DNA from: JANXSF01 sp043745195
Lineage (GTDB): Bacteria > Acidobacteriota > Terriglobia > Bryobacterales > Bryobacteraceae
DNA length: 64,000 nucleotides
Direction: 5' to 3'
NCBI GenBank assembly: GCA_043745195.1
Contig: JAYTTF010000089.1
Coordinates: 1 to 64,000 of the forward strand
The notes under the pieces were generated by a model. That model saw only the letters and a list, made by a program, of their open reading frames with translations, was not told where the DNA came from and did no database searches. The translations under genes were made by a program, and so were the position numbers. Shown piece after piece: positions 59,292 to 64,000 of this stretch. The number at the start of each line of letters is the position of its first letter. The stretch's first letter is position 1.

Positions 59292-61991
59292 ATGAAACTA
59301 CTTTCCATTTTTCTGATGACCGCGCGCATCTTTGCGCAAACTCCTTACGACGTGCAACTGCTGCCTTCCACAGTGGCTCACGAAATTTCAATCAACAAGG
59401 GCTCCGCTGCGCTTTGGCAGAGCCTTAAGAAACTGCATACGCGCGCCAGTCTGATTATGCTGACCGCACATCCGGACGACGAAGATGGAGGCATGCTGAC
59501 CTATGAATCGCGCGGCCGCGGCACTCGCGTCTCCTTGCTGACTCTCAACCGTGGCGAAGGCGGAGCGAATGTTATGTCTCCTGATTTTTTCGATGCTCTG
59601 GGGCTGGTCCGCACGCAGGAACTGTTGGCAGCGGACCGCTACTATGGGGTGGATCAATATTGGACCCGCGTCATCGACTATGGATTTTCCAAAACGATGG
59701 CCGAATCCATGGAACATTGGACACGCGACCGCGTATTGCAGGATGTGGTCCGGATAGTTCGAACGGTTCGCCCCTTGGTGATCACTTCCGTCTTTGTTGG
59801 TGGACCCAGTGATGGTCATGGCAATCATGAAACGGCAGGGGCCATGGCACAAGCTGTGTTTCATGCTGCCGGCGATCCGAATATTTATCCAGAGCAGATC
59901 CGAGCCGGTTTGCGGCCTTGGTCGCCGATGAAAGTCTATGCGCGCGTCCCGGGAATGTTCGGCCGCAATGCCAATACCCCTCGCTTGGAAACACACGTGG
60001 AGATTCCCCAGGGGGACTATGATGCGATGCTTGGCGCTAGCTATGTGCAGATTTCCCGAGAGGGCCTGGGCATGCAGAAATCGCAAAATGGAGGCCCGGC
60101 TATTCCCAAGGCCGGTCCCGTCTCAAGCGCCTATCATCGCTTCGCTTCGAAAATCGACGGCGTCGCAAAAGAGAAGGACTTCTATGAAGGCATGGATGTT
60201 TCCTTGATGGGTATTGGGACCCTGGCCAAAGGCGGCGATGGTGGATTCGTCAAAGAATCGCTCCAGAAAATCAATGCGTCAGTTGAAGATGCCATCGCGA
60301 AGTTTTCAGCCGTCCATCCCGAACTGACGGCCCCGGCACTTGCCGCAGGCATGAAAGAAACCATTGCCCTGATTGCTGCTGTGGATAGAAGCAATTTATC
60401 GGCAGATTCAAAATACGATCTAAAGCACGAACTGGGAATCAAGCAAGTGCAGTTCAACAACGCACTGGTGGCAGCCTTGGGACTTTCCCTTTCTGCTGTG
60501 GTTGCGCCCGCGCAGGAACCCAACGCGCGCATGGCACAATTCATGGGTGATTCTGAAACTTTCCGCGTAGCAATTCCAGGACAAAGCTTCGGTGTAAAAC
60601 TGCATGCAGTGAAGCAAAGTATTGGGAGTGTGCTTCGCGAATTAAGTGTGAAACCTGCACAGGGTTCGTTTTGGGGGCCGGCAATGACAGATAAAATCGA
60701 TGGCAGCAAGCCGGTCACCGATGTCACGCTGCAACTAACAACTCCTCGAAATGTTCCCTACACCAGGCCCTACTTCACCAGGCCGGGCATTCAACAGTCT
60801 TACTATGACATTCAAGACCAACAGTTCCTGGGTCAACCAATAGCCCCGTATCCATTGGCTGGATGGGCAGAATGGACTTACGATGGAGTCGCTGTAATGG
60901 TTGGTTCAACGGTGCAGACAGTGAAGCGGATCACGGGTCAGGGAACTGTGTATGAGCCTCTTGTTACAGGCCCTGCCATTGGGATTCAGATTTCTCCGCA
61001 GTTTGGCGTAGTCCCGTTGAGTGCAAAGTCGTTTGATGTGAAAACGGTGATAAGCAGCAACGTGAAGGGTGCGGCTAAGGGAACTGTGCGGCTCGACTTG
61101 CCTGCCGGTTGGAAGTCGCAACCGCAATCGGTGGACTTCGCAACTACGCAAGATGGAGAGCAACGCACACTGTCGTTTTCCGTAACGCCATCTGGTCTGG
61201 CGGAGAAGTCCTATTCGATTACTGCTGTGGCTGATTACAATGGCATGCAGTATCGCGAGGGGTATGAACTCACCGGCTATACGGGCTTAAGGTCGTATCC
61301 GCTGTACCGGTCTGCCACTTATAAAACTGCCGGCGTGGATGTGAAAATTGCTCCGGGCTTGAAGATCGGCTACATTTCAGGCACTGGTGACGATGTTCCC
61401 GCTTCACTGGAGCACCTGGGCGTGAAGGTGGAATTTCTGGCGGCGCAGGATATCGCCAGCGGTGACCTATCGAAATTCGATGCCATTCTTCTTGGAGTGC
61501 GTGCTTATGCGGCGCGGACTGAACTTGCGCCAGCAAACACCCGCCTGCTTGATTACGTGAAAAATGGTGGCGTGGTGATGGTTCAATACAACACGCCCGA
61601 GTACGATCACAACTACGGACCGTACCCATATACGATGGGAAACAATCCAGAAGAAGTGACGGATGAAGTTTCAAAAATCAATATCCTTGCTCCGGCGAAT
61701 CCGTTGTTCCATTGGCCGAATAAAATTACAGAAAAGGATTTTACAGGCTGGGTGGAAGAGCGTGGCTCAAAGTGGATGCGAACGTGGGACCCGCAGTATG
61801 AAGCACTGCTGGAAACGCATGACACCGGGCAAGAGCCGCAGAAAGGCGGCCTGCTTTATGCCAAATTCGGCAAGGGAGTCTACATTTATAATGCCTACGC
61901 ATTTTATCGCCAACTTCCGCAAGGCGTCCCTGGCGCGTATCGCATTTTCGCAAACATGATCAGCCTGCCAAAGAACCCGGGCATCCGGTAG
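59292..61991 (+). CDS. Large secreted PIG-L family deacetylase
   Basis: An 899-residue protein with a signal peptide (MKLLSIFLMTARIFAQ). The PIG-L domain (about 30-270) has the zinc motif LTAHPDDEDGGMLTYESRGR and, later, GPSDGHGNHETAGAMAQAVF with the second His motif. The remaining 600 residues contain an NPCBM/NEW2-like beta-sandwich region (about 400-650; LRELSVKPAQGSFWGPAMTD, VDFATTQDGEQRTLSFSVTP) and a C-terminal part with GVRAYAARTELAPANTRLLD, GGVVMVQYNTPEYDHNYGPY, a class I glutamine-amidotransferase-like (DUF4159/ThuA-type) wording. Such proteins are common in Acidobacteria and Bacteroidetes and may deacetylate extracellular sugars. Substrate unknown. Confidence 0.85.
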   Translation: MKLLSIFLMTARIFAQTPYDVQLLPSTVAHEISINKGSAALWQSLKKLHTRASLIMLTAHPDDEDGGMLTYESRGRGTRVSLLTLNRGEGGANVMSPDFFDALGLVRTQELLAADRYYGVDQYWTRVIDYGFSKTMAESMEHWTRDRVLQDVVRIVRTVRPLVITSVFVGGPSDGHGNHETAGAMAQAVFHAAGDPNIYPEQIRAGLRPWSPMKVYARVPGMFGRNANTPRLETHVEIPQGDYDAMLGASYVQISREGLGMQKSQNGGPAIPKAGPVSSAYHRFASKIDGVAKEKDFYEGMDVSLMGIGTLAKGGDGGFVKESLQKINASVEDAIAKFSAVHPELTAPALAAGMKETIALIAAVDRSNLSADSKYDLKHELGIKQVQFNNALVAALGLSLSAVVAPAQEPNARMAQFMGDSETFRVAIPGQSFGVKLHAVKQSIGSVLRELSVKPAQGSFWGPAMTDKIDGSKPVTDVTLQLTTPRNVPYTRPYFTRPGIQQSYYDIQDQQFLGQPIAPYPLAGWAEWTYDGVAVMVGSTVQTVKRITGQGTVYEPLVTGPAIGIQISPQFGVVPLSAKSFDVKTVISSNVKGAAKGTVRLDLPAGWKSQPQSVDFATTQDGEQRTLSFSVTPSGLAEKSYSITAVADYNGMQYREGYELTGYTGLRSYPLYRSATYKTAGVDVKIAPGLKIGYISGTGDDVPASLEHLGVKVEFLAAQDIASGDLSKFDAILLGVRAYAARTELAPANTRLLDYVKNGGVVMVQYNTPEYDHNYGPYPYTMGNNPEEVTDEVSKINILAPANPLFHWPNKITEKDFTGWVEERGSKWMRTWDPQYEALLETHDTGQEPQKGGLLYAKFGKGVYIYNAYAFYRQLPQGVPGAYRIFANMISLPKNPGIR

Positions 61992-62118
61992 CTTTTGGCG
62001 TGACCGACTTGCTTTGCTCTCAGCAGCAGCTTTATTTTAGTCAGGTTAGAATAGAGTCTATACACGTGGAACCACGCTGGCCATTGTCCAGAGTTGGCTA
62101 AACTATTCATAGGATCAT

Positions 62119-64000
62119 ATGACATCAAGGTTTTTCTTGTTCCGGTTACGAACCGTTTGCGCCATGGCACTGGCAGCAGCTTTAACGATTACTTGGGCAA
62201 CTCATTCCCGCTTGGCCCAAGCTGCTAGCTCTTCTCAGGCCGCAGTCGAACCCTCATTCGATCAGCTTGTGAAGCCCTTCCTAAAACAGAACTGCCTCCG
62301 ATGTCATAACGAGAACGTAGCCATGTCCGGCGTCCGTCTTGATCAACTTGACTCGGCGCTTGAGGAGCGGCATCTTCCACTTTGGGAACATGTCCGCACA
62401 AAGATTAGTGACGGGTCCATGCCGCCGAAAGGACAGCCGCAGCCAGCCGGCGCGGATCGCCAGCGTTTGGTGGAATGGATTTCACGTTCTCTGGACTTTG
62501 CCCGTCAACGCACCACTCCAAAGAACGGTCTGGTTAGGCGTCTCACTGTTTCGCAGTATCGTAACACCATTCGCCAGTTGTTGCTGCTGGAGGACGATTT
62601 GACTGAATCACTTCCTCCTGATGCAGTCTCCATTGATGGATTCATTAACAACAAAGAGACGCTGCAGCTTTCGCCATTGCAGTTGGAAAGCTATCTTGAT
62701 ATCGCGGAACAGGCGCTGTCGCGATCCATTGTCGATCCCCATTCAAAACCCTCCATTCAGAATTTCAAGGTGTCCCTGGGAGAATCCGTCAACCCCAATC
62801 CTTTCCCCGAGACGTTGATTCTTGGAGCCGGCAGTACGCTGCTGGAGAACAAAGACGTTGAGGTGACACAACCGATCCCTGTCAAGCCCTTTCCATTTAA
62901 TCCACTCGCCATGCGCACCAAGTATCGCTATATCGAAGGTTATAAGGGTAACGATACGGTTCGAGGTTGGAGAGAGTACGACAGCATTTACCATGCAGTA
63001 TTCGCCGACATGCGTGGCAGCGCAGGGTATCCCAAGGGGAAGCCTTACTCAACCATTCCAGAAGGCCTTTTGCTGCGTCCCGCCATTCCTAACGATGAGA
63101 TTTTCGGAACGGATGGCACTTACGGCCCCAAGGCGAATTTCAAAATTTCTTTGCGCGAGCTTCCCGACAATGGACGCTTTCGCGTTAGTGTGATGGCCAC
63201 GAAATTCAACGATGGTCTATTGCTTGATCCCGGTGTTGCCGCCCAACCGTCAGACAACGCCGATGCCATTATTGCCCGCGATCTGGCAATGCAGCAAACC
63301 GTGACCATCCGGAAAACGGGCATTTACCAAGTGGATGTCTACAATGCAGAACGCACTGCTGTGCCGACAGCCGCCGATACATCGCTGCTAAGTCAGGACC
63401 TTTTTGGATCGTGGCCAATGGATGGCGAAGTGACTGGTGGCCGTTTGGAAGGGGAAGCAAAGTTTGTGGATTCCCCCTTTGGCAAAGCTGTCTCGCTGAA
63501 TGTTGAAAAGGATGCGGTGGTGATTCCGCGCCAGGAAACAATGAAGGTGGGTGAGGGAGATTTCACCGTCTCGGCTTGGATTCATCCACGGCAATTGCGA
63601 AGAGCGGGAATTGTTGCCATGGGCGCACCGGGCAAGCACGGTTGGTATTTTGATATGCCCAACCGCGGTGCTCTGCGGTTTGAATCTTTCGGGATTGATA
63701 ATAAATCGAATGGCACCATTTCATCCCCTGCGGGCATGATTCGCGCCAATGACTGGCAACACGTCGCCGTTGTGGTTCGTCGCGGGAAGAGTGAAACGCG
63801 CCTCTATGTAAACGGGTACGCAGTTGCGAAGGGTGTGATTGGTGCGGTGAATCTGGATAATCCTGCAATGGATCTTCGCATTGGCCACAACTCAGACGAC
63901 CAGCAATACAAGGGTGAATTGGATGAAGTACGGCTTTACCGGCGAGCTTTAAGTGACGCGGAAATTCAAGTTTTGGTGAACCCTGGCCGCCAGTTTGTGA
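62119..64000 (+). CDS. Cytochrome c/DUF1587 family protein with LamG insert, 3' end outside the window
   Basis: An open frame of 627 codons to the right edge. The start ATG 62119 follows AGGA. A Tat- or Sec-like signal (FRLRTVCAMALAAALTITWA, then LAQA) precedes a class I-type haem motif CLRCH at about residue 57 with MPPKGQPQP as the likely axial Met region. DUF1587 follows (LVRRLTVSQYRNTIRQLLLL near 135), and a LamG domain from about residue 440 (DLFGSWPMDGEVTGGRLEGE, FTVSAWIHPRQL, NDWQHVAVVVRRGKSETRLY). Complete family members continue with DUF1592, DUF1588 and DUF1585. They are typical of Acidobacteria, Planctomycetes and Verrucomicrobia, and are thought to act in periplasmic electron transfer or polymer oxidation. 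Confidence 0.88.
   Translation, partial: MTSRFFLFRLRTVCAMALAAALTITWATHSRLAQAASSSQAAVEPSFDQLVKPFLKQNCLRCHNENVAMSGVRLDQLDSALEERHLPLWEHVRTKISDGSMPPKGQPQPAGADRQRLVEWISRSLDFARQRTTPKNGLVRRLTVSQYRNTIRQLLLLEDDLTESLPPDAVSIDGFINNKETLQLSPLQLESYLDIAEQALSRSIVDPHSKPSIQNFKVSLGESVNPNPFPETLILGAGSTLLENKDVEVTQPIPVKPFPFNPLAMRTKYRYIEGYKGNDTVRGWREYDSIYHAVFADMRGSAGYPKGKPYSTIPEGLLLRPAIPNDEIFGTDGTYGPKANFKISLRELPDNGRFRVSVMATKFNDGLLLDPGVAAQPSDNADAIIARDLAMQQTVTIRKTGIYQVDVYNAERTAVPTAADTSLLSQDLFGSWPMDGEVTGGRLEGEAKFVDSPFGKAVSLNVEKDAVVIPRQETMKVGEGDFTVSAWIHPRQLRRAGIVAMGAPGKHGWYFDMPNRGALRFESFGIDNKSNGTISSPAGMIRANDWQHVAVVVRRGKSETRLYVNGYAVAKGVIGAVNLDNPAMDLRIGHNSDDQQYKGELDEVRLYRRALSDAEIQVLVNPGRQFV

Overview
The window looks like a chromosomal segment of an Acidobacteriota bacterium, most likely of the Bryobacter/Solibacter type. 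The pointers are a DUF1587/DUF1592-type cytochrome c protein at the right edge, a gene of the repetitive TGPKTPEGK family, a BshA glycosyltransferase, a CNNM/HlyC transporter, and a decayed EF-G-like gene with the wording seen in acidobacterial homologues. This placement is inference from gene content. I see no rRNA or tRNA gene.

Layout. At 1-707 (minus) there is the 5' part of a Cas10/Csm1-like gene that runs off the left edge. From 0.8 to 9.1 kb lie housekeeping and envelope genes: a GT-C type membrane protein, thrS, an HpnI-like glycosyltransferase, a penicillin acylase family hydrolase and a CBS/CorC membrane protein. A csrA-fliW pair at 9.2-9.9 kb stands without flagellar genes. From 10 to 24 kb is a surface-polysaccharide cluster: two GT4, one GT2, two AsnB-type amidotransferases, a small carrier-protein-like gene, a methyltransferase, a heparinase II/III family protein, a Wzx-type flippase and a nucleotide-sugar dehydrogenase. 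The gene set resembles exosortase-A-associated polysaccharide clusters, but no exosortase is present here. From 24 to 31.8 kb are large secreted proteins: a tail-fibre-like protein and two tandem beta-helix paralogues, followed by an ElyC/YdcF-like protein. From 31.8 to 45.7 kb are mixed metabolic and envelope genes: bshA with a divergent PIG-L deacetylase, an FkbM methyltransferase, a CusF-SCO fusion lipoprotein, a TPR protein, a TonB operon, an SGNH hydrolase, HU, a siroheme nitrite/sulfite reductase, a PfkB sugar kinase and a LamG protein.

From 46.5 to 56.8 kb is a complete type I-G (formerly I-U) CRISPR-Cas locus, all on the minus strand: csb1, csb2, cas3, a csb3/cas8-like gene, the leader, an array of 22 repeats and 21 spacers, cas2 and a cas4-cas1 fusion. 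Interference and adaptation genes are separated by the array, so a pre-crRNA transcript would read on into cas2 and cas4-cas1. The last repeat base changes in clean blocks along the array (C, then G, then T on the minus strand), which records the order of growth. A 20-bp exact direct repeat lies on each side of the locus (46321 and 57359). The flanks hold palindromic elements, a beta-propeller gene fragment, a third copy of a 92-bp repeat also found at 20 kb, and an EF-G pseudogene. Together these suggest a laterally acquired island in a decaying accessory region. From 59.3 kb to the right edge are a large secreted PIG-L protein and a truncated cytochrome/DUF1587/LamG protein.
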